Below are positions 19,344 through 29,551 of a stretch of 64,000 nucleotides of DNA, piece by piece. Numbering within the stretch: position 1 is the stretch's first letter; every line of letters starts with the position of its first letter. Both the position numbers and the translations under genes were made by a program. The DNA comes from Pyropia yezoensis (Eukaryota; Rhodophyta; Bangiophyceae; Bangiales; Bangiaceae), in the NCBI GenBank assembly GCA_009829735.1, contig CM020618.1, positions 26,636,894 through 26,700,893 on the forward strand, read 5' to 3'. Under the pieces are notes generated by a model. It was given only the letters and a program-made list of their open reading frames with translations. It was not told the DNA's origin and did no database searches.

Positions 19344-21050
19344 CAACAGCAACGTTGGGGCGTTTACATGCGGTGAAGTCTGCGGCGGGGGGGGCGGTGA
19401 TGGCGGCGGCGGCAAAGTGGCGGTGTTGTTGGGCGGCGATAGCGGCGACGGCGGGGACGGTGGTTGCGGTGGCGGCATGGTGACGGCAGGTGGGGGCGGT
19501 GGCGTCCGCGAGGAGGTGACGGCGGCAGCCTTTGTGGGATCGCCGGGGGGATGTTCCGCCGGGTCTGTCGCAGTCGTCCTGTCGGGACAGGGCATCGGAA
19601 GGGGGGCCCCCTCCCGGTCGTGCCATCACCTTGCCGGCGGTCGGCTGCGGACATTGGGGACAAGCGTTGGGTGGTGGCCGGTGGGAGGCCCCTCCATGCT
19701 TGTCGCGCTTGTTCAGGGGTGGGGCAACCGGAGGGCTGCCCTTCTTTTTCGCTGCGTCTACGACTTTGATTCTGCCTGCAGCACCGGCGGCTGTGCTTCC
19801 CGCGGCGCCCGCCGTGTGGCGGCGGCAGCGACAGGGTAGCTGCAGTGGCAACAAGGTGGCGGCGCTAGCGGCACGGTGGTGGCGCCGGAGTTGGCGGCGG
19901 TGGCGGCGGCGGCAAGGTGGCGCCGTCGGTGGTCTTGGCTTCATTGGTACTTGGGCGGCGGCAAGGTAGCGGCGAGGTGGGCAGAAGCTGCAGCTTGGTG
20001 GCGGTGGCGGCGTGAGTGGGGGCGGCGAGCGGCAGCGGCGACGGCAGCGGCGTCGAGGGCTGTGATGGCAGCTGCGCTAACGTGGCGGCGCCTACGTTCG
20101 CGCCGACGACGATGGAGCGGAGCATGGACAGCGTGTCGCCCAGCGACGCGATATGACACTTGTCTGGGAACACCTGCACGATGCAGTCGGCGAGGTACGA
20201 CTGCGCGAGCGTGTCCCCGCAGGCGACCACCTGCGACGCCAGGTCCGGCAAGACCACCCGCCGATAGAGGGCGGGGGTGAGGCCGCTCGGTCGCGACAGG
20301 GTGGCCACGTTGCTGCCCACGAGCAGCCGGAGCTCCCGCCGCTCGGCCGCCCGCGCCGCGCGCTCCCACGGGGGGATGTCGTGGGCCATCCGCACCCACA
20401 GGCGACTCATCTCGGTCAAGTTCGACAGGAGCAAGTCAATCGAGTCGCGTTCGGTGCCAGGGGGAGGGGGGGGGGGGGCGCCAGCCGCTCAGGCGGGGGA
20501 GCCCTCAGCGGGGGACTCTGCGCCAGACCCGTCGGCAAGGTAGGAAGCGCGGGCCAGGGACCGCACCTGCTCCCCGCGCCCTTCATGGCCGCTACGGGGG
20601 GGGCGCTCCCAGGCGGCTCGTGGTACACCACCTTTTGCCACGTCACCGCCATAGCGGCCGTCGTCGTCGCTGCCACAACTCGTATCGTCATCCTCGTCGA
20701 TGGCGGAGCTGAAGCCCGACCCCCCGTCGCTGTCACTGACGCTGCTGCTGCCGCTGTGCCAAGAAGGGTCGTCACCCCATTCCGTGCCCCCTCCCCAGCC
20801 AATCTCCTCCCCCACCCTCACGCCCCGGGCCACCCGGCGCCGCCGAGGCCGCTGCCGCACCCGCCGCCGCCGCCGAGCCGCGACGGCGCCGGCCGCCTCC
20901 TTTTTCTGCGGCGGCCACCTCGGCCGCCTCCTCCTCCTCCCCAGCGGGCGCGTTGGGTAGCCGATCCCGCATCGATGGGGCGAGGTAGGCGCGGAGGAAG
21001 AGACCCCGTTGCGGGTGCTGCACCGCTCCGGCCATGTGCACCAGGTCCCG
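19344..21050. repeat. Segmental duplication, copy 1 (VPS35 fragment)
   Basis: This segment matches 58597-60299 in the same orientation with scattered substitutions and small indels. Both of its ends coincide with retroelement edges: the LTR end at 19343 on the left and the truncated family C element at 21051 on the right. It contains a VPS35-like coding fragment on the minus strand and low-complexity GGC-rich DNA (19344-20090). Confidence 0.9.
20096..21050 (-). pseudogene. VPS35: VPS35-like retromer subunit, internal fragment (copy 1)
   Basis: On the minus strand this fragment reads RDLVHMAGAVQHPQRGLFL, then after an acidic low-complexity insert DSIDLLLSNLTEMSRLWVRM, ELRLLVGSN and DCIVQVFPDKCH. 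These match the order and spacing of VPS35, the large retromer subunit that binds VPS26 and VPS29 and sorts endosomal cargo. The fragment begins abruptly at RDLVHM, where family C joins, and similarity stops at VVGAN near 20096, where a GTAGGC donor-like site occurs. The N-terminus and the C-terminal half are absent. A possible short intron (GTGAGG...GCACAG) lies in the low-complexity insert. It is a broken copy of the segment at 59349-60455. Confidence 0.75.
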
Positions 21051-21548
21051 GAACTTCGGGACCTTGAGGGCAACCTGGCTACCTCGACAGTTCTGGGGCT
21101 CCGTAGTTTCTTTGGCGGGTCCGCCGACGTCTTGGCCCATGCTCACGTGGGGCCCTTACTCTCGGCCTCCCTTCATACCACGGTCAACATTGGGTCCCGT
21201 GTAGCCGAATGGACCCGGGTCCAGGCAGGTTCCTCGACGCCGGACTACAAGGGCCTGTTGGCGATCGTGGACCGTAATGGTATCCGTTGGGATCTGGGGT
21301 CAGAGTTGGCCACGGCCGATGAGGAGGCCCGTAAGAGTTGGCATGGGGTCCATGAGGGTTCTCGGGTCCGAGGTCGGGACGATATGGACCAAGCGATGAC
21401 CCTCGTGCCGAGAGCCGGGCCCGTTACCAGTGAGTCACACAGAGGGGAGGGACCCGAGGGACCATGGGTTGTTCTTGCAATGTTGATCCAAGGAGTCATA
21501 AAGTCTCTTTGTTTGTCAGCTTCCTTGGGACCCCTCCTTCAATGTTGA
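21051..21548 (+). pseudogene. Remnant of antisense accessory ORF, family C
   Basis: An open frame of about 165 codons on the strand opposite to pol ends at 21548, about 300 nt from the end of pol and tail-to-tail with it, the same place as the antisense ORFs of families A and B. Its start is cut off by the junction at 21050/21051. The segment SRVAEWTRVQAG and LLAIVDRNGI resembles ERVFACADSG and LLAALTRHGL near the C-terminus of the family A protein. The match is short, so homology is a suggestion. Confidence 0.4.
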
Positions 21549-21848
21549 CCATAAGGACCTCTTTCCGACTTAGCCGCACAGCTGGTTCAAAGGGACCCAT
21601 ACCAGCCCAAGCGGCGAAATGGGGAACTAAAGGGAGGGAACGGGAGTGGGGGGGATTCATATCCAAGGGGGAAGAAGGAAATCTCCAAAAAAAAACATTA
21701 TCAATAAAACCCCTCCCGTGGATTAGATGTTGTCCCAACCTTCCCGGGTTGAACCCATGATCTCCTTGTTGACCCCTCCCAACGACTTGTCCCTTAATTC
21801 GTTCCATTGACGGTCTATCAGGCCCGCCCTTGTGTTCCCCTTTCCGGG
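21549..21848. other. Tail-to-tail spacer of family C
   Basis: No gene is seen. An AATAAA motif (about 21703, + strand) could be a poly(A) signal for the antisense ORF. The rest is mixed purine-rich sequence. Confidence 0.35.
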
Positions 21849-24800
21849 TCAATACCGGGTCCACAGATCCGCACCCGGTTCAAGGTTCCAGGGCCACACA
21901 GCATAAATGGCCTTAAAGGGTTCCAGTAGTGCCACGGTTTCTTCTTCCCGCAGTGGGGGCTTGGTACCAACACGTTCACAGTGCTGAATCACCTTGGCCC
22001 TGTCGAACTTATGGCACGGTTCCCATGTGTCCTCGGACTCTGCGTATCCCCACCAGCGGACCAGGAGCCAAAGGTTCCCATCACTGTCCCGGTCGTGTCC
22101 CACAAAACGTTCCCAAACAAAAGGGGTGCCTGAGTCTTCGTAGTCCATAGGTACAACCGGGTCTTGTGGCCCGTGTAGACGGGACGTGGAGTCAGTGTGT
22201 CCAGCAGGCGTGGGTGCCCGGGCCACATGATCACTGCTTACCCTGTCACGGATCCCCTCAACCAGAACCGTGAATGTGTGCCCGTCCCGGTCCACGATAC
22301 GATAGGGACCCTAAACCTTCTGGTCCAACTTCTGCCGGCTGTCATCATTGGTATCAACGTAGACCCAGTCCCCGATAAGTAGGGCCTCAATAACCGGAGT
22401 GACCCGCTTGTCGTATCCTCTCTTGTACCGTTTCTGTGCCAGATCCAGGTTCTTACGGACCGTAAAGGCCAAGTTCCTTAGATGGGCCCGTCTCGCCTCT
22501 CGGACCTGTCGGGCGGTACCAGTGAACTCCTTAGGGTACGGGGAACCAGGGAGCTTATCCAGGGCAAAGGTGCGGACCCGGTCAGGGATCACGAACTCAA
22601 ATGGGGCCACACCGGTACTCTGTTGGGGCCTTGTGTTATAGGCAACCGTGAGCACGGAAACCAACTCGTCCCAATGGTCCTGGTGGTCCTCAATGTACGT
22701 GCGGAGCTGGGCCAGTATGGTACGATTAAACCGTTCCACCTGTCCTTGGGTCTGGGGATGGTACGTGGTGGAGGTAACATGCTTGATCCCAAGGAGCCCG
22801 CAAACGCCACGGAAGTAGGTGGACGCTAACTGGGGCCCATTGTCCGTCAGTAAGGTCTCCGGGGGACCATAGGAAGCCACCCACGTATCCAGAATAGCCG
22901 AGGCCACCACTGCCGCGTCCTGGCTGCCAAGGGGAACCACTCGGGTCAGCTTGGTAAATCGGTCCACAATAACAAGAAGGTACCGGTTCCTGCTGACGGT
23001 CCAGGGTAAGGGGCCCAAGAGGTCAAGGCACACGTCCTTGAAGGGCTCCGTTGCAGGGAACAGCTTCAGCGGGTTGGTACGACGTCTCCCTTGGACCCTG
23101 CCCTTGGAACACGAGGTACAGTTGGAAACAAAGGCGTGCACATCTGCCACCATAGACTCCCAATAAGAAACCCGCCTCATAGAGGTGTACATCTTGTTCA
23201 TGCCTGGGTGCCCTGCGTGTCCCGGCTCATGTTCCAAGCACAGGACCTCTTGTTGTAGTGCCTTGGGGACCACGATCTGGACCGCTCGGTCAAGGGGAGC
23301 CAATCGTACCAGTAACCCTTCCGGCGTTTCCCCGTACCTTGAGTTCTTGTTCTGGTCCATCTCCTTCCGTAGTTCCTGGCAACGCTGGTCCTGACCTTGG
23401 GCCTTGAGGATCCTGTCCACTGTCAGAGGAGGGTACCGTGTGCCTGTCTTAAAGCTCGGCCGGGTCCAACCAGTAACAAAGTTAGCCAAGGTCAATAGCG
23501 AGGGTATCTCGTCAGGTATAGGGCCCCTGTCCTATCCCGCGGTATCCAAGCGTGACATAAGGTCCGCTGCGTGATGATGTTGCCCGGGACGGGACTCAAC
23601 GGTATACTGGAACTCTGCCAGCCGAAGGCGGCAGCGGGCCAAACGTCCATGGGCCCCGTCCATGTGTAACATCCACTTCAGTGCCGTATGGTCCGTTCGT
23701 ACCACAAAGCGTGTCCCATCAAGGTACGGTCGTAACAGAAACAGAGCCCAAACAACGGCAAGACACTCACGATCCGTGGTACTGTAGTTACACTCAGCCG
23801 GAGTCAGCACACGGCTCCAGTAACCCACGGGCTTGTAGGCCCCGTCCCCTTGGTCCTGTAGCAAAACGCACACTATCTGGGTAGCGCTAGCATCCGTATC
23901 CACAATGTACTGACCCGTGCGTTTCGGAAGAGCCAGAACGGGAGTGTGGGTCAGACGGTACTTGAGCTCCTCAAAAGCGTCCGTCTGGGCCGGGGTAAAC
24001 GGTGGTAACGGGTCTGGGACCTTGGTACTAGTCAGGGCCAATAGGGGTCGGGCTACCTTGGCGTAGTCCTTGACAAAGCGCCGGTACACATAGCACATCC
24101 CTAGGAAACTGCGAAGGTCCTTCTTGGTCCTTGGGGTCTTAGCTTCCCGGAGCCCAACCAGGTTCTTCTTGTTCACACGGAGCTGACCCTTACCAACAAT
24201 GTGCCCGAGGTACTCAACCTCATCATGGAACAAAAAGCACTTGGTAGCCTTGAGGGAAACACCGGCCCTAGCGAGTCACCCGAAGATCTCTTCCAGATGG
24301 GCCAGGTGTTCCTTAGGGTCCTTGGAGAACACGATAATGTCATCCAGGTACACAAGGCACGTCTTCCACTTAATCCCAGACAGGATCATATCAATGGCCC
24401 TCTGGAACGTAGCCGGGGCGTTGGTACGACCAAATGGGAGCCGGATGTATCTGAAGGTTCCTTCGTGACAAGTAAACGTAGTCATGTCTTGGTCCTCAGG
24501 AGCCACAGGGATCTGCCAGTAGCCACAGTTGGCGTCCAGCATGGAAAACACGGTAGCCTCTCCCAGGAAATCGATGCAGTCGTCCATGCGCGGTAACGGG
24601 TAGGTATCCTTGACCGTGACCTCGTTCAAGCGCCGGTAATCCACACAGAACCTAGGGGTACCATCGGCCTTCGGGACCAAGACAACCGGGAAGGACCACT
24701 CAGCCTGGGACGGTTCAATAACCCCGAGCCGGGTCTGCTTTTCCACTTGTTCCTTGATAAGGTCCCGATGATGGAGCCCGGTACGGTACGGTTGGGACCG

Positions 24801-26104
24801 AATGGGTTTGGCCCCTTCCTTGAGAGTAATCCGGTGAGGGGTCACATCAATGCGTCCCAGTTGCCCATTCCATAGGTCCTTGTAACGGTCCAAAAGTTCG
24901 CGTACAGCCTGGTGTAGCTCAGGTGGGATCAGTTCATACGCGACCTTGGGCATCTGGACCGGGGTTCCGTCAGGCTTCTTGACCGTCGTGTCCGGCTCAG
25001 GGACCGTGGTTCCGGCGGGCCCCTTGGGAGTCACGTCCCCCGGTGCCGACGCTTGGCTCAACGGGTTCCCTTGCTCTGGCCCCAAGGTGACAAGTGGTGC
25101 GGCCCCCTCACTAGGGGCCGACAAGTAATCCGTAGGAACCTCGAGCACGGGACCATTGTACGGTATGGCCACGCCAACAGAATAGTTCTTGGGCAGGTTG
25201 ACAGCCCGGTCCGAGATGTTCATAACATGGATCCGAAAGTCCGGTCGGGTCCGTATCGTAGCCAGTGCGTTGTGCAAACGGAGCCCATTCTTAGCCATCT
25301 TATGGGGCCTCTCGTACAATAAACACCTCCCACTCGTACCGCACTTGACATATACCGCTTGTAGGGACCGGGGAGCCAACGTCACGCCCTTGGACAGGTA
25401 CAGAGCTGAGGGATCTTGATGTACAGGGTTGCCCTTGACAGGAAAAGCGCTCTGGGCCTTGCCCTCCCAGGTCCTCTTGGCGTAGGACAGGAACGCAAGG
25501 TTCCAAAGGACCGACTCGGTCCCAGGGTAGATAGCCTTGACATGTTCCTTTTGAAAGTCCATCCCAAGGATCAATGGGACAGAAAGGGCCCTGACGACAA
25601 GGAACTCAAACTCCATCGGCTTCCCGTTGACAATGACCGATAGTTCCAGGACTCCCCGGGCCTTGAGCAGTTGCCCAGAAGCGTCACAAACATGGGTAGA
25701 CTTAGGAGCCCTGGAAGCCAATCGTTGCCAGCCTCAGGGTAAGATGTCCTTGCGTACCACACTGGGTCCCGCACCTGTGTCCAAAATGGCCGTCGTTTCC
25801 TTGGGGTCCTCTTGGTCCAAACGTACAAAAGCATTCAAAGCGAAGTTCCTCTTACGCAGTACAAGCAAGTTGCCCTTGAACCCATATGGCTTCTTCATTC
25901 CCATTCGGCGTCGGAGCCCAGACTTGGACCGCCGTGCCAAAGAGGGTAAACAGGAACAAGGGGTGGGCAAAACAATAGGAGACTCAGAACGAACAGGTAC
26001 AATGGGGCCCTTGAAGATCTTCGAGAACCCCAGCTTAGTTGCAAACGAGCAGGTTATATCCCGTCGATGGGGAGGGGACCTCTTAGATCCGCCCCCCATT
26101 ACTC
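21849..26104 (-). pseudogene. Pol of family C with in-frame stops
   Basis: One continuous minus-strand frame, entered by -1 frameshift from gag, encodes protease (LDTGAGPSVVRKD), reverse transcriptase (PRFCVDYRRLN; YLDDIIVFS), RNase H (YIVDTDASATQ; DRECLAVVWA), integrase (HHCC module; LDLLGPLP; LTDNGPQLAS; GQVERFNRT) and chromodomain (VRWWGYAESEDTWEP, about 22045-22090). It is interrupted by in-frame stops at about 25732 (TGA), 24276 (TGA), 23532 (TAG) and 22311 (TAG). I see no frame change over the 4.2 kb, so decay was by point changes only. The copy cannot make a full Pol as read. Confidence 0.85.
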
Positions 26105-26111
26105 TTTTCCC
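26067..26111 (-). promoter_or_regulatory. -1 frameshift signal of family C: heptamer plus stem-loop
   Basis: GGGAAAA (26111-26105) is in zero-frame register, followed by GAG TAA. After a 5-nt spacer a stem can form between ATGGGG (26099-26094) and CCCCAT (26072-26067). Pol lies in the -1 frame and joins smoothly at this point. Heptamer, spacer and stem fit the textbook layout of programmed -1 frameshift sites. Confidence 0.75.
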
Positions 26112-27805
26112 GAGGGTCCCGGCTCCTGGGAGCCGACGGTAACATGGCACACTTGGTCCACCTCGTCATCTGACAAGTTGATCCCTTCGCACAGAGCCTG
26201 GACCATGGCAACACGTATCTGGCGATGGAACTGACGGTCCGCATTGGGCTTGACCTCGGTACTCTGGCTCCGGCCCCGAGTGGCTGCAAGGAACGAGTCC
26301 CGGGCCTGGATAACCGCTTTCCGTTGGGCCTCGGATAACAGGGAACATTGATGGGTCATGTGGCCCGGTTCCCAGCACAGGTAACAACGGTACGGGCGCC
26401 GGCTATCCATGGTACGTACCCCCACGAACTGGGGCGCGGATCCCTTTAACCCAAACACTTGGCCCGACCCGTCCTTCTCAGTTGCCTTGTCAAGGGAGCC
26501 CTTAAGGATCGTCGAGGGGCCCATAGGATTGACTGCCATTAACGGTGACGGGTCCGGGGTTGCCTTAGACCGAAAATCAGTAGGCCTGCGGGCGGAAACA
26601 GAGGGACCAGCCTTACTTGAAGAGGACCCTTGGGCCATCTTAATAACGTCCGTGGCTGCCTTGTACTTGCCCGCAGTAAAAGTAACCAACTGCTGGTACG
26701 TGCGATCGGGAGCATTGTAGACAAACGCGTCAGTGTGCAGGTACTCAGGGAGCCCTTGGATCAGCTGCTGTCTCATGGTGCCCTCGGTATGGATGTTCCC
26801 GCACAGTTCCGTTAGGCCACGGAGACGGACCGCGAAGGCCTCGATGCCCTCGTCTGGTTCCTTAGCGGCCCGACTGAACCTGTCCTGTGCCAGGGCCAGT
26901 GCATGGGGCTCTGCGTACGTCTCTAGGAACCAGTTAACGGCCTCTGGGTAACTTGTGATCGAGGAACCACCGGACGCACTGGAGGAATCCGGAAGGGCCC
27001 GTGTGCATCGCAGTTCCGCGTCACCAGAGAGGAAATGTGGGATCGCATAAAGGGCCATGCCCTCGGAGAACGCGTTATCGTTACAAGCCTTTACCAGTTT
27101 GCGGAGCCACGTAAACACTTTCAGGGCATCCTTGCCAGAGAAGTTAGGGTACCCAGCAAAAGAGTGTTTCATGTTACGCGCGACCCGTCCCATCTTTCGA
27201 GCCTCACGTGTCCCATAGGTAGCCTTCTTGTTCCTCAGACGGTACGTACGGTAATCTAGGACCCGAGCAAAGCGATCGTCTGAACTCTTGATGACCTGGG
27301 GCTCGGTCCGTGGGTACTCTGGGGTCTCAAGGTCCTCCTCATCCAGGACAGAAGAAAACGTGGAACCCGAGGACGAGGACGTACAGGAACCACTGGAATG
27401 GTGACGACGCCGACGACGGCGGGAACGGGAACGATTGGAACGACTGGTATCATGGGACCCACTCTGGCCAGCAGGACTCTGGCTCAGGGCCTGGGATACA
27501 GTAGCCAAAATCTCATCTCGAAACGTTTCCAGAGTAGTAACAATGTCTTGGGACCCAGCAACAGGAGCCAAAGGTGGAACTCGGGTTCCTGTCTCAGAAC
27601 CCGTGTCCCGACGTAAATCCTGACCCATAGTAGCCCGAATCCCACCCGGGGGCGCTGTCCCCCGACGCGGAATCCCTGTCTGCCCGCCTCCGCCACGGCC
27701 CAGCGGACCCGAGGGACCACCGCGCCCGCGACCAGCGGGAGTAACCATAGAAACGTCCGACGGCGCACCACGGCCCCGACCTCCCGAGGGAACAGGGTCC
27801 GTCAT
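26099..27805 (-). CDS. Gag of family C
   Basis: This ORF of 568 codons starts at ATG 27805 (a TTG 30 nt upstream is also in frame). The N-terminus is Gly/Arg-rich with an SR-like stretch. A retrotransposon Gag capsid region spans about 26640-27180 (FSGKDALKVFTWLRKL, then RFSRAAKEPDEGIEAFAVRL). A CCHC zinc knuckle follows (CYLCWEPGHMTHQC, about 26345-26390). The frame is intact, unlike the pol of the same element. The stop overlaps the pol frame, as expected for -1 frameshifting. Confidence 0.82.
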   Translation of the reverse strand: MTDPVPSGGRGRGAPSDVSMVTPAGRGRGGPSGPLGRGGGGQTGIPRRGTAPPGGIRATMGQDLRRDTGSETGTRVPPLAPVAGSQDIVTTLETFRDEILATVSQALSQSPAGQSGSHDTSRSNRSRSRRRRRRHHSSGSCTSSSSGSTFSSVLDEEDLETPEYPRTEPQVIKSSDDRFARVLDYRTYRLRNKKATYGTREARKMGRVARNMKHSFAGYPNFSGKDALKVFTWLRKLVKACNDNAFSEGMALYAIPHFLSGDAELRCTRALPDSSSASGGSSITSYPEAVNWFLETYAEPHALALAQDRFSRAAKEPDEGIEAFAVRLRGLTELCGNIHTEGTMRQQLIQGLPEYLHTDAFVYNAPDRTYQQLVTFTAGKYKAATDVIKMAQGSSSSKAGPSVSARRPTDFRSKATPDPSPLMAVNPMGPSTILKGSLDKATEKDGSGQVFGLKGSAPQFVGVRTMDSRRPYRCYLCWEPGHMTHQCSLLSEAQRKAVIQARDSFLAATRGRSQSTEVKPNADRQFHRQIRVAMVQALCEGINLSDDEVDQVCHVTVGSQEPGPSGKE

Positions 27806-27925
27806 GTTGGCCGTACGGTACTCGACCTGGACCAAACGATCTCGTTACCAGAAACAGGAACCAAGGAACCAAACGCCACAGAGAAAGGAAAGGGCTGTCC
27901 CGATACGGGAGAAAAGTATAGCCCT

Positions 27926-27942
27926 CCCCTGCTGCTCCACCA
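27926..27942 (-). promoter_or_regulatory. Candidate primer-binding site, family C
   Basis: The string cccctgctgctccacca on the + strand is the same as in family B just inside its 5' LTR. The LTR would start at 27943 (TGAATG) or 27947 (TGTAGCG). Confidence 0.55.
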
Positions 27943-27946
27943 TGAA

Positions 27947-28400
27947 TGTAGCGTAATGGAACCCAGGATCCCGAAACCACAAACCACAGGCACACACACA
28001 GAGACCACGGTCCGAAGCCCGGGAAGGAACAGGTAAGAGCCCTTGCTGGTCCACTCGCCTGCCACGATACGAGGCAAAGGTAAACAGGACAAAAGCCCGA
28101 GGGAGAAGGAACCCAAAGCACCGTTGATTTTACAAGATGGCCCCGGGGAGAACCCCGGAGCACCCCTCAAGAACCTCCCCCCCTGGCCCCTTTAGGGGCC
28201 CAGAACGAGGCCCCCAGAGGGCGCCCCCAGCGGGCCGAACGCCAGCAAGGCGCCGGCCGCTCACCGGGCCAACATACGAAAAGCAAGCGAAATCCCCCCA
28301 CACACAAATGTCAATCCCCAAAAAAACCCAGTGGGAAAAAGGGGAAAGACACAAAATCACGCAAGGAAAATAAACGCGAAAAATCAAGCAAATAACCCGA
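27947..28400 (-). repeat. 5' LTR candidate of family C (right end unresolved)
   Basis: TGTAGCG at 27947 matches the TGTAGCA start of the LTRs of families A and B and lies next to the primer-binding site. No second copy exists in the window, so the other end cannot be fixed. The next supported feature is the gene ending at 28571. No ORF in this stretch looks real. Confidence 0.35.
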
Positions 28401-28570
28401 AGGTCAGTATGCCCCCAACCGGGCAAGTCCTCCACTCCGGGGGACCAATCGGGGCTCCGGGCGTGTCGCCACTGCCCCGGGCCACCGATGCAGGGATCCC
28501 AGGCCAGCGCGTGGTTCCACGTAACGCTGCCAGCCGGGTCCCAAGTCAGCCTCCAAGGTCCCAACGGTAC

Positions 28571-29551
28571 CTAAGGGCCACAACGCCACACCGCCAGCGC
28601 TGCCCCCGGGGCGCAGTCCGACGCGACCCCACTGGGTCCCCCCAGAGCTGCCGACAGTGCCCCACCATAAGCGCTGGCCAGCGCGTTGAGGCCACTGTCG
28701 GCGCACCGCGCCTGCTCGAGAGAAGCGGCAGCATTCTCAGGAGCGACAGCCGACGCCGGCGACTCAATGGCCTGTAGGGTGGAGATGGCAGTCCCCACCG
28801 GTGTGGCCGACGCCACAAAATTGGCGAGCAGGGATCGGCGCCGCGCCGCCCTCACCTCTCGAGTGGCGTCAATCGACGCGTACTCGTCGCGGGCCCGCCG
28901 AGCCTCTGACTCATAAAACGCATCGCCCGATGCGACACAGACGTAGAAACGTCCAGGCATCGTTTTGCGAGCCTTTTTGTTGAACGTGACGCCCCCAGCC
29001 GTGACTTTGCGGTCAAAAAGCTGGGGGTCCAGCGCGATCGTTTGCGCGTTATGCCCGGGCTTGTGGCACTTCTTGCACCTGGAAAAAAGCCGGAAAAAAC
29101 AACCAGAGAAAAGCGAGAGAAAAGCTGAAAGGGCTTGCCAAAGAGAGTGTCAGAATACGTCTCAAAGCATTCCCACACGGAGAAGCTGCCTCATTGCCGT
29201 CCAAATGCCCTACACCGCTGATTGTATTGGAATAACGTACGGCCTCTTGCAAGGGCATTTGCCGTTCCCGCAACCGGGCCCAGTATAAAACTTGTGGCCG
29301 ACCGGCAGTGCAGCAGGGCACTGCATGCGGTCCACCACGAGCTTGCAAATTGACCAGTAGTGCGTCTTGCCAGCCTCCAAAGTCTTTTGGTACCCACAGG
29401 CACCGCATTTCGCCGCCGCGGGAGCCGCCCGGGGGGAAACAGGCTCTGAGGCACAGATATCCTCCGGGGCGCGCGTGGGGTCGTCAACGACAGAGCTGCC
29501 GGCGTCTGTGGGTCGAAAAAGCCAAACCATCCATTGTGAAGAGTCAACCAT
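28571..29551 (-). CDS. Cysteine-rich protein of unknown function, two exons
   Basis: Exon 1 (29551-29241) and exon 2 (29078-28571) join in frame to a 272-residue protein. The splice donor is GTACGT and the acceptor a pyrimidine-rich tract ending ttttttccag, a good intron of 162 nt. The N-terminal half has a Cys/His cluster: CGACG, then KLVVDRMQCP, then GPGCGNGKCPC, and across the junction CKKCHKPGHN, which resembles a zinc knuckle but lacks the last Cys. The C-terminal half is helical and Ala-rich (ARRARDEYASID). The cluster suggests nucleic acid binding or a zinc-dependent fold. I do not recognise the family. Upstream exons cannot be excluded. Confidence 0.6.
29079..29240 (-). other. Intron of the cysteine-rich gene
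   Basis: Minus-strand GTACGT at 29240 and a T-rich tract ending CAG at 29079. Splicing keeps the frame and restores a CKKC-x3-GH motif across the junction, which is the main support. Confidence 0.65.

Larger units (their letters stand above)
21051..28400 (-). mobile_element. Degenerate Ty3/gypsy chromovirus, family C
   Basis: In the minus direction the order is 5' LTR candidate (right of 27943), primer-binding site, gag (27805-26099), pol with chromodomain (26104-21849), a tail-to-tail spacer, and a fragment of an antisense ORF (21051-21548). No 3' LTR is visible, and the left edge at 21051 has no TG/CA terminus, so the 3' end was lost by deletion. The right edge is not resolved; 28400 is an estimate. 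Pol has several in-frame stops but no obvious frameshift. Confidence 0.75.

Noticed and set aside
21051..21200. A 3' LTR of family C at the junction
   Set aside because: No TG/CA terminus, no polypurine tract and no match to the 5' LTR candidate were found, so a deletion junction is more likely.
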